From: Pleomorphovibrio marinus
Lineage (GTDB): Bacteria > Bacteroidota > Bacteroidia > Cytophagales > Cyclobacteriaceae
DNA length: 64,000 bases
Assembly (NCBI RefSeq): GCF_003347495.1
Contig: NZ_QCXY01000007.1
Location: 1-64,000 of the forward strand
Reading direction: 5' to 3'
In this document: positions 16,773-26,446 of the stretch, in pieces
Position numbering within the stretch: position 1 is the stretch's first letter
How the letters are laid out: each line of letters opens with the position of its first letter
Notes under the pieces: generated by a model
Told to the model about the DNA's origin: nothing
What the model saw: the letters and a program-made list of their open reading frames with translations, nothing else
The model's database searches: none
Made by a program: the position numbers and the translations under genes

Positions 16773-17723
16773 TCAGAAATTCTCGACCAGGGAAAGGGTG
16801 GTGGCTTCCAGGATGTCAAAGCCGATCTCTGCCATGATGTTTTCCCTGTCCAGCGTTGGGTTTACTTCCACGATTTCCCAGGCACACACACGTTTGTCCC
16901 GGATCAGGGCAGTATTTAGTTCCATGGCCTGTTGGATGTCCAAGCCATCAGGCACCGGGGTTCCTGTGCCCCTTGAAATATTACTGTCTATGCTGTCCAC
17001 ATCAAAGGAAATATAGATTTGATCACAGTCCTTTAGGGTCTCCAAGGCCAGGTTGCTGGTCTTTTCCACCCCTAACCTTTTAAGTTCTTCCACTCGAATT
17101 ACCTTGATGCCGTATTTTTGGATCAGTTCCCTTTCGGGTGCCTCGGTGTCCCGCACCGCTACAAAAACGATGTCCTGGGGCAGGATTTTTGGCCCTTCGC
17201 CACCGATTTCCTTTATTTTTTCCCAATAGGCTACTGTACCCGGCAGGGGGTCATTTACCTTGGAAGCCAGGTTGTCTTCCCCCAGGCACATGGCCAGCGG
17301 CATGCCGTGCATGTTTCCCGAAGGAGTGGTATAGGGGGAGTGCAGGTCTGCATGGGCATCGATCCAGATTACACCCAGGCGTTTTTCGGGAGCTGCGGCC
17401 TTAATACCCATAATGGTACCTGCTGCAGTACTGTGGTCACCGGCCAGGATAATGGGAAAGTACTTTTCTTCCCGTAGGGTTTTGATGGTGGAAAACACAT
17501 TTTGCAAAACCTCATACACCCCGTCGATATAGTTGGCAAATGGATGTTGGTTATGCTTCCAAAGGTAGTTGTTGGCATCCTTCACATTGATGGGATCAAA
17601 CTGCGTGAAAAAGCTGGACTTTTTGTCTAGGGAAGCCACTTTGAGGGCATCAATACCCATACTTGCTCCCCGGGTCCCTGCCGCCAACTCTGACCTTACC
17701 TCTACCAATTTGATGTCTCTCAT
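16773..17723 (-). CDS. Arginase/agmatinase/formimidoylglutamase-family ureohydrolase
   Basis: The start is taken as the ATG at 17723 (MRDIKLVEV), 316 residues, because the longer frame adds 60 residues with no family similarity. Metal-binding motifs of the ureohydrolase fold are present: AGDHS (94-98, usual GGDHS), IDAHADLH (121-128) and SFDVDSID (about 228). A dimanganese site hydrolysing a guanidino or formimino group is expected from the family. The substrate (arginine, formiminoglutamate or other) cannot be told from sequence alone. It is divergent from the PLP enzyme gene, with 198 bp between the starts. Confidence 0.88.
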   Translation of the reverse strand: MRDIKLVEVRSELAAGTRGASMGIDALKVASLDKKSSFFTQFDPINVKDANNYLWKHNQHPFANYIDGVYEVLQNVFSTIKTLREEKYFPIILAGDHSTAAGTIMGIKAAAPEKRLGVIWIDAHADLHSPYTTPSGNMHGMPLAMCLGEDNLASKVNDPLPGTVAYWEKIKEIGGEGPKILPQDIVFVAVRDTEAPERELIQKYGIKVIRVEELKRLGVEKTSNLALETLKDCDQIYISFDVDSIDSNISRGTGTPVPDGLDIQQAMELNTALIRDKRVCAWEIVEVNPTLDRENIMAEIGFDILEATTLSLVENF

Positions 17724-17921
17724 ACTTGCATAAACGTTAAAAATGAAATGCAAAATTCCACTTTTATAACCATTCTTACAAAAAAAACAGGATAAGTATC
17801 CATAAAATATCCCGTTGATCAAATTTGGCCTTTTCTTTTTCGCTGAAGCTTTGAATAAATGGGTCTTTTGGTCTAGTTTTATTTGTAATTGCTTAATTAT
17901 CAACTATAAAATCCTTTTGAA

Positions 17922-19259
17922 ATGGGTGTATTATCCAATAGACGTTCCTTTTTGAAAAACGCCGCACTGCTCGCTGGCGGTGCCTTTTCTGCCCAGAGTT
18001 TATTTAACCAGGCCCATGGGGCGGCTTTCGAGGACCTTTCCGCTCGCTTCCAAGGCTTCTCGGCGGCAGATTTGGCTAAGCAAGAGGACTATTGGGCCAC
18101 CATTCAACAAGCCTACACAGCCAGCTCTGCTCCACTGGTCAACCTGAATAACGGAGGCGTGTCCCCATCGCCGGTATTGGTACAGCAGGCTGTGGAAAGA
18201 TACAATCAGCTTGCTAACCAGGGGCCTTCCTATTATATGTGGAGGATATTGGACCAGGGAAGGGAACCCTTGCGGGAAAGACTTGCCGAACTGGCAGGTA
18301 CGGATCCGGAGGAGATCGCCATAAACCGTAATGCCACCGAGGCCTTAAACACCGTGATCTACGGTCTGGACTTGTTCAGGGGAGACGAGGTGATTGGTTG
18401 TCACCTTGATTACCCTAATATGATGCAAGCGTGGCGACAAAGGGCTGAAAGGGAGGGGATAGTGTACAAGCAACTCAACTTTGAGTTTCCCATAGAGAAC
18501 GATGACCTCATTGTGCAGGCTTACAAGGAGGCCATTACTGAAAAAACCAAGATTATACACGTCACCCATGTGATCAACTGGGTGGGCCAGATCATGCCGG
18601 TACAAAAGATCTGCCGCATGGCGCATGAGCATGGGATAGAGGTGATCGTGGACGGGGCCCATTCCTTTGGGCTCTTGGATTTCAAGATACCTGAGTTGGA
18701 AGGGGATTATTTTGGTACCTCCCTACACAAATACCTTTCGGCTCCTATTGGCAGCGGGATGTTATGGATGAAAAAGGAAAAGATTGGCAAGGTATGGCCC
18801 TTGCTCTGCAATGGGGAGCCTAAAAGCGGAAACATCCGAAAGTTCGAAACCTTGGGGACAAGAAGTTTTCCCATAGAGCAGGGGATAGGCGAAGCCCTGA
18901 ATTTCCATAATGGTATAGGGACAAAACGCAAAGAGGAACGGATCAGATACCTTAAAAACTACTGGGCGGAAAAGGCCCAAAATACTCCAGGAGTTAAGAT
19001 TCACACCTCTTTGAAGGCTCCATACAGTTGTGCCATTGCGGGGGTTTCGGTGGAAGGAATGACTCCAAAGGATTTGGAAAGCACGCTTTTATCACGTTTT
19101 CAGATCCACACCACCCCGATTTCTTACCAAAACCTGAACTGTGTTAGGGTTTCCCCTCATGTATATACTCGGCTCTCGGATTTGGATAAATTAGTGAGGG
19201 CCTTGGGAACCCTTGCCGCGGAACATACACAACAAGACCTAGGGGAAAAGGGTGCATAA
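17922..19259 (+). CDS. Tat-exported class V aminotransferase-fold PLP enzyme (isopenicillin N epimerase-like)
   Basis: The 445-residue protein carries a twin-arginine signal NRRSFLKNAALLAGG and then a class V aminotransferase fold. It has IAINRNATEALN, the PLP pair in VDGAHSFG (D244, H247) and the Schiff-base lysine in SLHKYLSAP (K270). Homologues are annotated as isopenicillin N epimerase-like or cysteine-desulfurase-like enzymes. Export of a PLP enzyme by Tat fits folding in the cytoplasm and action in the periplasm. The substrate is unknown. It is convergent with the sulfatase gene, 6 bp between stops. Confidence 0.85.
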   Translation: MGVLSNRRSFLKNAALLAGGAFSAQSLFNQAHGAAFEDLSARFQGFSAADLAKQEDYWATIQQAYTASSAPLVNLNNGGVSPSPVLVQQAVERYNQLANQGPSYYMWRILDQGREPLRERLAELAGTDPEEIAINRNATEALNTVIYGLDLFRGDEVIGCHLDYPNMMQAWRQRAEREGIVYKQLNFEFPIENDDLIVQAYKEAITEKTKIIHVTHVINWVGQIMPVQKICRMAHEHGIEVIVDGAHSFGLLDFKIPELEGDYFGTSLHKYLSAPIGSGMLWMKKEKIGKVWPLLCNGEPKSGNIRKFETLGTRSFPIEQGIGEALNFHNGIGTKRKEERIRYLKNYWAEKAQNTPGVKIHTSLKAPYSCAIAGVSVEGMTPKDLESTLLSRFQIHTTPISYQNLNCVRVSPHVYTRLSDLDKLVRALGTLAAEHTQQDLGEKGA

Positions 19260-19265
19260 AAGAAG

Positions 19266-20627
19266 TCATTCTTCCCTTTCCCTATCATCCTTCTTGAAGG
19301 ATTCCAATAGCCCCATCAATTCCTCCACCTTATCCGGGTGTTGCTTGTTTAGGTTTTTGGTTTCCCTGAAATCCTCCCGGAGGTTGAATAGCTCTACCCC
19401 GTCCTGTTCGTGTACCAGCAGTTTCCAGTCCCCAGCCCTCAGGGCGTAGGTATCTCTGATTTTCCAGTATAGCGGTTTTTCAGGAAGGGTTTCTTTTTCC
19501 CCACTCACTAGTGGCCAGATGTTTCGCCCGTCAATGGGGTGGGAGATGGATTCACCACCGGCAAGCTGGTAAAGGGTAGGCAACCAGTCCGAGATGTGCA
19601 CGGTTTGTTCCACCATCCCTGGGCTTATTTTTCCCGGCCAGTTAACGAAGCCAGGAACCCGTATTCCACCTTCCTGTAGCGAGTGCTTCCAGCCTCTGAG
19701 GGGGTAATTGTTTCCCAACACTACATGGGGGGCATCCTCATACCTTCCCTGGTAATTCGTGGTGCTTGACCAGCTTTTTTGAGCTCCGTTATCACTTACA
19801 AAAATGATAAGCGTGTTTTCCCTTTTACCTGTCCGCTCCAGCGCATCCACTATTTCCCCTATGCTATCGTCAAGGTGGCTGACTGCTGCGGCAAAGAGTT
19901 TTCTGGATGGATGCATCATAGGGCTGTCCTTATAGCGCTGCCAATACTCCTCAGGCTCATCCAGAGGGGAATGGGGCACGTGGTGGGTAACGTATAGAAA
20001 GAAGGGTTCTTCCCTATCCTCCTCTATGATCCGTACCGCCTCCTTTGTAATCAGGTCGGTGACATGTGTCCCACTTTCATCCAGGTATTCGTCATTTCTG
20101 TGCCAGGACCTTGTGTCTGTCAAGGCTGTTTCCTCTTTGTATTCATGGGTATAGGGATCTATTTGTCCGTCAAAGTAGCCATAGGAAGACTGGAAGCCGT
20201 ATTTCAACGGGGTATATGGGGGAGAACCCATATGCCATTTCCCATTTATGGCCGTGAAATAGCCTTGATCAGCCAGCATGGAGGCCAGGGTAGGGTCACC
20301 AAGGTCTATGACTTCCCCGTAGGCAGGGGCAAGTACACCGTATCGGCTGGGATATTTGCCCGTCATCAAACTTACCCGGGTGGGAGTACAGGTAGGCATT
20401 ACATAGTGTTGGCTAAAGATTTTTCCCTCCCTGGCCAGTTGGTCGATATTTGGGGTTTTAATGTCGGAACCATGGTACCCTACATCCGCCCAGCCTAGGT
20501 CATCGGGCAAGATCATCAGGATATTGGGTTTATCGGTTGTTGCTGCCGCTTTTTGGTCCTGAGTCCTTTCTTGGCAGGATAGAAAGAGGAAGAAAAAGGC
20601 TAGGAGGGGTAAGGTATAAGATTTCAT
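19266..20627 (-). CDS. Sulfatase lipoprotein (formylglycine type)
   Basis: The 453-residue protein has a lipoprotein signal with LSC at 16-18. The type I sulfatase core follows: PNILMILPDDLGWADVGYHG with metal-binding aspartates, and CTPTRVSLMTGKYPSRYG, where C80 would become formylglycine. VSDNGAQKS and the C-terminal DWKLL region complete the family. It removes sulfate esters from polysaccharide at the cell surface or periplasm. The CxPxR form needs an anSME or FGE maturase, which is not in this window. Its leader and start codon lie in repeat B (20621-20740). It fits the neighbouring utilisation locus. Confidence 0.92.
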   Translation of the reverse strand: MKSYTLPLLAFFFLFLSCQERTQDQKAAATTDKPNILMILPDDLGWADVGYHGSDIKTPNIDQLAREGKIFSQHYVMPTCTPTRVSLMTGKYPSRYGVLAPAYGEVIDLGDPTLASMLADQGYFTAINGKWHMGSPPYTPLKYGFQSSYGYFDGQIDPYTHEYKEETALTDTRSWHRNDEYLDESGTHVTDLITKEAVRIIEEDREEPFFLYVTHHVPHSPLDEPEEYWQRYKDSPMMHPSRKLFAAAVSHLDDSIGEIVDALERTGKRENTLIIFVSDNGAQKSWSSTTNYQGRYEDAPHVVLGNNYPLRGWKHSLQEGGIRVPGFVNWPGKISPGMVEQTVHISDWLPTLYQLAGGESISHPIDGRNIWPLVSGEKETLPEKPLYWKIRDTYALRAGDWKLLVHEQDGVELFNLREDFRETKNLNKQHPDKVEELMGLLESFKKDDREREE

Positions 20628-20740
20628 ATGATTATAATTTGTTTTTTAAAGGCCATATGGAATCTCGCAGTCTATAATCATCCCAGTGTGTGACGGGCTC
20701 GTCATGCCCAGACTGCCGTCCAGGCAGGCTCGATTTCATT
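20621..20740 (-). repeat. Leader-type repeat B, inverted copy over the sulfatase start
   Basis: Bases 20621-20707 are the reverse complement of 32786-32872 with one mismatch in 87. The element runs toward the sulfatase and ends inside its start: the last seven bases are ATGAAAT, the first codons of the gene. The following part to 20740 (CCTGCCTGGACGGCAGTC, GAAATCGAGC) matches 38407-38460. The remaining 20741-21009 is AT-rich and holds no gene. Confidence 0.85.
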
Positions 20741-21009
20741 TAGATATATTGGGTTATCCCTAAGCTGTGGCAGATTAATCTACTAACCAATGTGGGGTTC
20801 GAATTTTTTTACACCTCCGATTTTGACAAGCCTTTCCCTATTTCAAGAATAGAATACAAATGGTTAGAACAAATTTACATTTTTTTTTGAAGGGTTTCCA
20901 AGGATGAAACCTTGTCAGTACTGGTAGGAAGCGTTTTACCTCACCCCAGCATAAGAAATTTTGCTTATCTCTCATTTTTCATTTATTATAGCCGAATAAA
21001 CCCAATACC

Positions 21010-23493
21010 ATGACTAAAGTTGTTTTCCCCTTAATCCCCTTTTTAGCAATTTGTTTTCTTTCCTGTGCACCAGAGGGGCCCAAAGAAAAGGATACCCATA
21101 TCCAATTGTCAGGCGTTTATCCCCACCTTGCCTACTACAATGAGGAAGGGGAATGCGGCACCGGGGCCGTGGTGCCCTGGGCGGATAGGCTTTGGGTGAT
21201 CACCTATGGTCCCCATTTGCCTTTTGGGTCCTCGGATAAGCTATACGAGATCGATAAAAGCCTGACAAGCAAAGTCCGTCCCGAAAGTATAGGGGGTACC
21301 CCTGCAAACAGAATGATCCACAGGGAAAGTGAACAGCTATTTATAGGCCCTTATGCCATAGATAGGGAACGCGGAGTTAGGGCCATTCCCTATGAAGTAA
21401 TGCCCGGAAGGCATACCGGAACGGTAAGGCACCTGCAAGACCCTGCCAACAAGGTATATTATGCCACCATGGAAGAGGGCTTTTATGAGGTAGATGTCAA
21501 TACCTTAGAGGTGAAAATGCTATACGAGGATGGCAACGTCACTTCCCAAAAGCAGGACGATACCGAAATGAACTCCCCCGGGGCTTTATTAAAGGGTGCA
21601 CATGGCAAAGGTGCCTATTCTGGACAAGGAGTCATGGTGTACTCCAACAACGGGGAATCTGGTCAAGAAGCATTGGAAAGGTTTGATATAGAGGCAGGCT
21701 CGCTATCGGAATGGGATGGGAATATATGGAAATTGGTAAGGAGAAACCAGTTTGTGGAGGTGACTGGACCAGGTGGGATTTATGGTAACGAGGATCCCGA
21801 AGAGGATCCTATCTGGGCAACAGGTTGGGACCACAAATCCCTAATTATGGCCTTAAGGGATAATGGGGAATGGAGCTATTTCCGTTTCCCAAAAGCCAGC
21901 CATAGCTATGATGGTGCCCATGGTTGGAATACCGAATGGCCAAGGATCAGGGATGTGGGTAAGGAGGGCAACCCCGCTTACCTTATGACCATGCATGGGA
22001 TGTTTTGGGATTTCCCGGCTGATTTCAGCCGATCCAATACGAAAGGCATTCGACCAAAATCTGCCTATTTAAAAGTTATTGGGGATTTTGCCCGTTGGGA
22101 AAATCAGCTGGTCTTCGGCTGCGATGATTCCGCCCACAGGGAGTTCTTGAACAAGAGAAGTGCTAAGGGAGGGATAGAAGGGCCCGGCCAATCCAATTCC
22201 AACCTATGGTTTGTGGATCCGGAGCTGCCCAACCAACTGGGACCAGCCACTGCAAATGGTGCACTTTGGCTTGAAGAGGAGGTGAAGGCTGATCAGGTTT
22301 CGGAAGGGATGCTCTTTCAGGGTTGGGACCACAAAACGGTGTGGATACATAACCTCGGCAAGGAAACTACCACCTTTACTCTGGAATCGAGGGATGGTGA
22401 AGAGGATGCCTGGACCACCTTGTCCTCTTTCGAGATTGCCCCTGGCAGTTCCCAGCATGAAGTATATGCAGGGGATGAGGGTAAGGAATGGCTAAGGGTG
22501 AAGGTGGACAGGGATACCCGTGCCACTGTACATGTCTCCTATTCCGATACCGATAACCGGGATACCTTTGTACAGGGCATTTTTGAGGGGATGCTATCCA
22601 TAGACGAGGAGGAATATAATGCAGGGCTGCTGTATGGGTTGGGTGACAACCGTAGGCAGTTGGGGCTTTCGGGATTGACGTTTAATGGTGGTGAAGTGGA
22701 AGATCTTGGCTATTATGAGTTGGATGAGCAACTGAACCTTTCTAGGGTGGATGATCCTGAAATGTTTTCTTTTATAAAAGAAAATTTTGCTGTTCCCAAC
22801 CAGGTGTTTGAGGTGGAAGAGGGTTCCGTGTTGATTGTGGATGATTCCGGGAGACGTTGGAGGTTGCCATTAGGGGAGGAGGCATTTACCGAACCCTCCT
22901 TGGATGGAAGGTTGAGGATTTGCCGGGAGGTGGCCACCGAAAGGGATTTATTCAACTGTCATGGTACCTTTTACGAGTTGCCGGCAGAAAATGCGGATGG
23001 ATATGCCAAGATCAGACCCATCAGCTCCCATCAGCTGAGGGTACATGATTATGCTTCGTACCGGGGTCTTTTGGTAATGACGGGAGTTGACTCCAATGCG
23101 GCAGGAAACAACCCCCATGTGATTGTCTCCAATGACGGAAAGCTTAGCATATGGGCTGGGGTGATTGATGACCTCTGGAAGCTTGGTAAGCCGGTAGGAA
23201 AGGGAGGTCCCTGGGTGAATAAATCCGTAAAGGCAGGGAATCCCTCAGACCCCTATTTGTTTGGCTTTTATGACAAGAAGAAGCTGGAGCTTTCCCACGA
23301 CAGTAGGCAGGAGGTTCAGTTCCTTATTGAGATCGAGCCGATAGGGCATGGACCCTGGATGGAATACCGAAGGGTGACGGTAAAGCCGGGCGAGACCTTT
23401 ACGCATGAGTTTCCAGAGGGAATACAGGGTAGGTGGATTCGCTTTACTACCAATAAGGCTTGCCGTGCCAGCACTTGGTTGACGTATAAGTAG
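21010..23493 (+). CDS. Large secreted lipoprotein, unassigned, probably beta-propeller plus beta-sandwich
   Basis: I do not recognise the family. The 827-residue protein has a lipoprotein signal (AICFLSC, Cys at 19). The N-terminal half (about 40-370) has repeating beta-strand segments with WD/YxY endings (LWVITYGPHLP, KVYYATMEEGFYEVD, NIWKLVRRNQFVEV), as in a propeller. The C-terminal part (about 390-480 and 750-827) has FTLESRDGEEDAW and MEYRRVTVKPGETFTHEFP, which look like carbohydrate-type beta-sandwiches. It sits between the sulfatase and the DUF5060/SusCD genes in the polysaccharide locus, so a role in glycan binding or cleavage is likely but unproven. Confidence 0.7.
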   Translation: MTKVVFPLIPFLAICFLSCAPEGPKEKDTHIQLSGVYPHLAYYNEEGECGTGAVVPWADRLWVITYGPHLPFGSSDKLYEIDKSLTSKVRPESIGGTPANRMIHRESEQLFIGPYAIDRERGVRAIPYEVMPGRHTGTVRHLQDPANKVYYATMEEGFYEVDVNTLEVKMLYEDGNVTSQKQDDTEMNSPGALLKGAHGKGAYSGQGVMVYSNNGESGQEALERFDIEAGSLSEWDGNIWKLVRRNQFVEVTGPGGIYGNEDPEEDPIWATGWDHKSLIMALRDNGEWSYFRFPKASHSYDGAHGWNTEWPRIRDVGKEGNPAYLMTMHGMFWDFPADFSRSNTKGIRPKSAYLKVIGDFARWENQLVFGCDDSAHREFLNKRSAKGGIEGPGQSNSNLWFVDPELPNQLGPATANGALWLEEEVKADQVSEGMLFQGWDHKTVWIHNLGKETTTFTLESRDGEEDAWTTLSSFEIAPGSSQHEVYAGDEGKEWLRVKVDRDTRATVHVSYSDTDNRDTFVQGIFEGMLSIDEEEYNAGLLYGLGDNRRQLGLSGLTFNGGEVEDLGYYELDEQLNLSRVDDPEMFSFIKENFAVPNQVFEVEEGSVLIVDDSGRRWRLPLGEEAFTEPSLDGRLRICREVATERDLFNCHGTFYELPAENADGYAKIRPISSHQLRVHDYASYRGLLVMTGVDSNAAGNNPHVIVSNDGKLSIWAGVIDDLWKLGKPVGKGGPWVNKSVKAGNPSDPYLFGFYDKKKLELSHDSRQEVQFLIEIEPIGHGPWMEYRRVTVKPGETFTHEFPEGIQGRWIRFTTNKACRASTWLTYK

Positions 23494-23829
23494 AGGGGCT
23501 AGAGACATTTGTTAATATTCTTAGCAAGGTGATTTAGAGGCTGAATAGTTAGATACCATGGATTTACCACTCGATGGTATAACACTTTCTCACTTGCTCC
23601 AATCCTTGAGGGCTTGAGTCTCCCTTCACAGTTTCTGTCCTACTTTTTACCTTAAACAACATCTGCTAAGGGCAAACCTACTAATGGATATCCTACCAAT
23701 TTCCCTTACTTTAGTTTATCCGCTTCTTATCAGTTCCTGTGCTAAGTACTTGAAGAAACCTTGGGAATGCTTCCACGGCATTTAGCACTCCAATGAACCT
23801 TCACCAAAAATTTTAACGCCTATTATTTC
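23494..23829. other. Intergenic stretch with one inverted repeat
   Basis: ATACCAT (23553-23559) and ATGGTAT (23574-23580) can pair over a 14-nt loop just after the lipoprotein gene, without a T run, so terminator function is doubtful. The rest is stop-rich in all frames and nothing else was recognised. Confidence 0.5.
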
Positions 23830-23880
23830 TTGAGTTTACAATTATTGATTACTTTACCTCAAGAATGTATACAGTATACA
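23830..23880 (+). promoter_or_regulatory. Promoter and 15-bp palindromic operator of the first DUF5060 gene
   Basis: TTG at 23830-23832, a 16-nt spacer, then TTACTTTA at 23849-23856 form a plausible Bacteroidota promoter. The operator TGTATAC-A-GTATACA (23866-23880) has perfect 7-bp arms around one base and begins 17 bases after the start of the -7-like box. The same module with the same spacing precedes susC. The operator overlaps an in-frame ATG at 23865, so translation is placed at 23907. Confidence 0.7.
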
Positions 23881-23906
23881 ATATACCCAAAAAGTTGACC
23901 TCCATC

Positions 23907-26021
23907 ATGGTAACCAATATCAGACCCATCCCCATATGCACTTTATTTATTTTATGGCTATTCAGTCCATCATTGTTTGGCCAGGAACAAGTGCCGGTAT
24001 CAGGGGAAAATGTGTATTTTCCTGATACAAAAAAGATATCCACTTATGCAGAGGTATCAGGGGAGTTACGGCAATGGCATAAGGTGACGCTTACCATTGA
24101 CGGGCCGAAGGCAAGTCAATTTGGTCAAACCTTACTGGTGGTGGACGAAGACAAATCGCATTTAGATGTGAGGCCAAATGGAGGCCCTCCAGGTAGGCTT
24201 AGTTTCATGCATCCCAATCCGTTTTTGGATTACCGCATGACCGTTACCTTCAGGCATGAGACAGGAGAACCTGTTTATGTCGTCCCGGGTTATTTTGCGG
24301 CAGACGGCAATGCGGCCGAGACCGGTGCCATATCAGGGGATAAGTGGAGGGCTCACTTATCCCCTGATAAAACCGGAAAATGGGATTGGGAAATATCATT
24401 TGTAGCTGGTGTGGATGTTTCCATAAATTCAGCTAAAAAAGGCCTACCCTATGAGCCTTATGATGGCTTGAAGGGCTCATTTGACGTAGGGCCTTCCGAC
24501 AAGGAGCACCCTGATTTCAGGTCCAGGGGCCGTCTCACCTACGTGGGTCATCACTACCTACAATTTAAAGGCAACGGGGAATACTTCCTTAAGGCGGGGA
24601 CGGATGCACCTGAAACTTTATTGGCCTATGCGGATTTCGATGGTACAATGACCATGCACGTTCCAGGGAATCGAGGGTGGATTGGGCCAGACGATGGGCA
24701 CGGGCTTCATGAATATGCGCCGCATCTGAAGGATTGGCAACAGGGAGACCCTACCTGGAGAGGTAACAAAGGCCGTGGTTTAATTGGTGCTTTAAACTAT
24801 TTGTCACAAGAAGGACTAAATGCTGTTTCCTTTATGACTTATACAGGTGGAGGGGATGGGGAGAATGTGTGGCCTTGGGTTTCCAGAAATGAGAAGTTAC
24901 ACTTTGATGTATCAAAATTAGCCCAATGGGAAATCGTATTCGAGCATGCACAAAAGAAGGGGCTATTCCTTAATTTCAAATTCCAGGAACAGGAGAACGA
25001 TTCTGGGTGGCCGAATAGGGCTGGATTGAGCCCGAAATCCTGGATACCTGAAGCAATGGATGGAGGTGCTCTGGGAAAAGAGAGGAAGCTTTACACCCGG
25101 GAGTTGATCGCACGTTTCGGGCATCATCTGGCTTTGAATTGGAACCTTGGGGAAGAAACCCAGATGAAACCGGAACGTATCCAAGAGTGGTCTTGGTACA
25201 TCCGGGAATTGGATCCCTATGACCACCATATGGTGATCCACACCCTCGGGTCATCTGTTGGGCATGAAAACACTTACCCTTACCTATTGGGAGATCAATC
25301 CGCCATTACTGGTCCTAGTATGCAAACCCAAAGGTACCGGGATGCCCATGCTTTTACCTTGCGGTGGATCAGAGCATCTCAGAAGGCCGGAAAGCCATGG
25401 GCGGTATCTTATGACGAACAGGGAAACGGCTGGTGGGGTGTTCCGGCGGATCCCGGCTTTGAGGAATGGGACAAGGAATTAGGCTTTGACGCACTTGATT
25501 TTGGCTCTATGGATATAGGCGGAACGGGAGAAATCGCGGATATCCATGGCATCAGGAAGTATGAAATGTGGCCTCATTTTATGGCAGGTGGGTTTGGGAT
25601 AGAACTGTATTTTGGCTATAAGCCGGTACATAATGATCTTGATGCTGAAGATTTTAGGAGTAGGGCGATGAGTTGGGGTTTTGCCAGAAAAATTTTAGAA
25701 TTTTTCAGAAATAATAATATTCCATTCTGGGAAATGGAGAATCATAATCCATTAATAGGTAACAAAGAGGATGATAACAGCAAATATTGCTTCGCTAAAC
25801 CTGGAGAGGTTTATTTGATTTTTTTGCCGGAAGGAGGTTCTACCTCATTGGATCTACGGCAAATTCCAGGAAATTTTGAGATTAGGTGGTACGACCCCAG
25901 AAATGGAGGGGGGTTGCAAAAGGGCACTATTGAAAATATCAGTGGAGGTGCTGAAGTAGGGTTGGGGACTGCTCCTTCGCTTTCGGAAGAAGACTGGCTT
26001 TTGGTCGTTTCGAAGAAGTAG
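23907..26021 (+). CDS. DUF5060 glycoside-hydrolase-like protein with C-terminal collagen-binding-like domain (paralogue 1)
   Basis: The ATG at 23907 (MVTNIRPIPIC) is chosen because it starts directly before the signal peptide and the upstream ATG lies in the operator; 704 residues. After the signal comes DUF5060 (about 35-150: LRQWHKVTLTIDGP, YRMTVTFRHE, YFAADGNAAETG). A TIM-barrel-like centre follows with ALNWNLGEE and SYDEQGNGWWG, whose acidic residues are catalytic candidates. The end (CFAKPGEVYLIFLPEGG, then IRWYDPRNGG) is the putative collagen-binding domain often paired with DUF4038. The layout suggests an exo- or endo-acting glycosidase on a marine glycan. The paralogue at 33133 has the same order of domains. 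Confidence 0.8.
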   Translation: MVTNIRPIPICTLFILWLFSPSLFGQEQVPVSGENVYFPDTKKISTYAEVSGELRQWHKVTLTIDGPKASQFGQTLLVVDEDKSHLDVRPNGGPPGRLSFMHPNPFLDYRMTVTFRHETGEPVYVVPGYFAADGNAAETGAISGDKWRAHLSPDKTGKWDWEISFVAGVDVSINSAKKGLPYEPYDGLKGSFDVGPSDKEHPDFRSRGRLTYVGHHYLQFKGNGEYFLKAGTDAPETLLAYADFDGTMTMHVPGNRGWIGPDDGHGLHEYAPHLKDWQQGDPTWRGNKGRGLIGALNYLSQEGLNAVSFMTYTGGGDGENVWPWVSRNEKLHFDVSKLAQWEIVFEHAQKKGLFLNFKFQEQENDSGWPNRAGLSPKSWIPEAMDGGALGKERKLYTRELIARFGHHLALNWNLGEETQMKPERIQEWSWYIRELDPYDHHMVIHTLGSSVGHENTYPYLLGDQSAITGPSMQTQRYRDAHAFTLRWIRASQKAGKPWAVSYDEQGNGWWGVPADPGFEEWDKELGFDALDFGSMDIGGTGEIADIHGIRKYEMWPHFMAGGFGIELYFGYKPVHNDLDAEDFRSRAMSWGFARKILEFFRNNNIPFWEMENHNPLIGNKEDDNSKYCFAKPGEVYLIFLPEGGSTSLDLRQIPGNFEIRWYDPRNGGGLQKGTIENISGGAEVGLGTAPSLSEEDWLLVVSKK

Positions 26022-26196
26022 AATGTTACCCACTCAAGTTTGCAAAAAAAAAACGACTATGAGTATTCACTTTTCTAAAAAGAAAAGATTTTTCTTGTAA
26101 GTTTTAGAATAATTTAAGAATTAATCTTATGTGTATTTTCCATTAGGCTAAATTTTCAATTGAAAATTGCTTTTCTTTTAAAAAAAATCTATACAT

Positions 26197-26228
26197 TTAC
26201 TTTGAAGAGTATATGTATACCGTATACA
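26197..26228 (+). promoter_or_regulatory. Promoter and 15-bp palindromic operator of the susC operon
   Basis: TTACTTTG (26197-26204, one mismatch to TAnnTTTG) is followed 17 bases from its start by TGTATAC-C-GTATACA (26214-26228). Only the centre base differs from the operator at 23866. The distance to the susC start (26559) leaves a leader of about 340 nt. The regulator is not in the window; a GntR-class protein would be a reasonable first guess. Confidence 0.7.
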
Positions 26229-26446
26229 GAATAGTTTCTGACTTAATTAAATTTAAAATGCATTTGTATGTTGATTAGTAGCTGATTGCCTTAGCGGGGA
26301 ATTTGAAAAATCAATAAGCTGTTTGGTTCAGCCTTGTACTATTTTCCAGAAAATTACATGGGCTGATTTGTAAGCGACTAGTAAAACCCAATTCTAAATT
26401 AGTGATTAGTATATGAAAAAATTCGACACCTCCTAAATAGAAAAAA

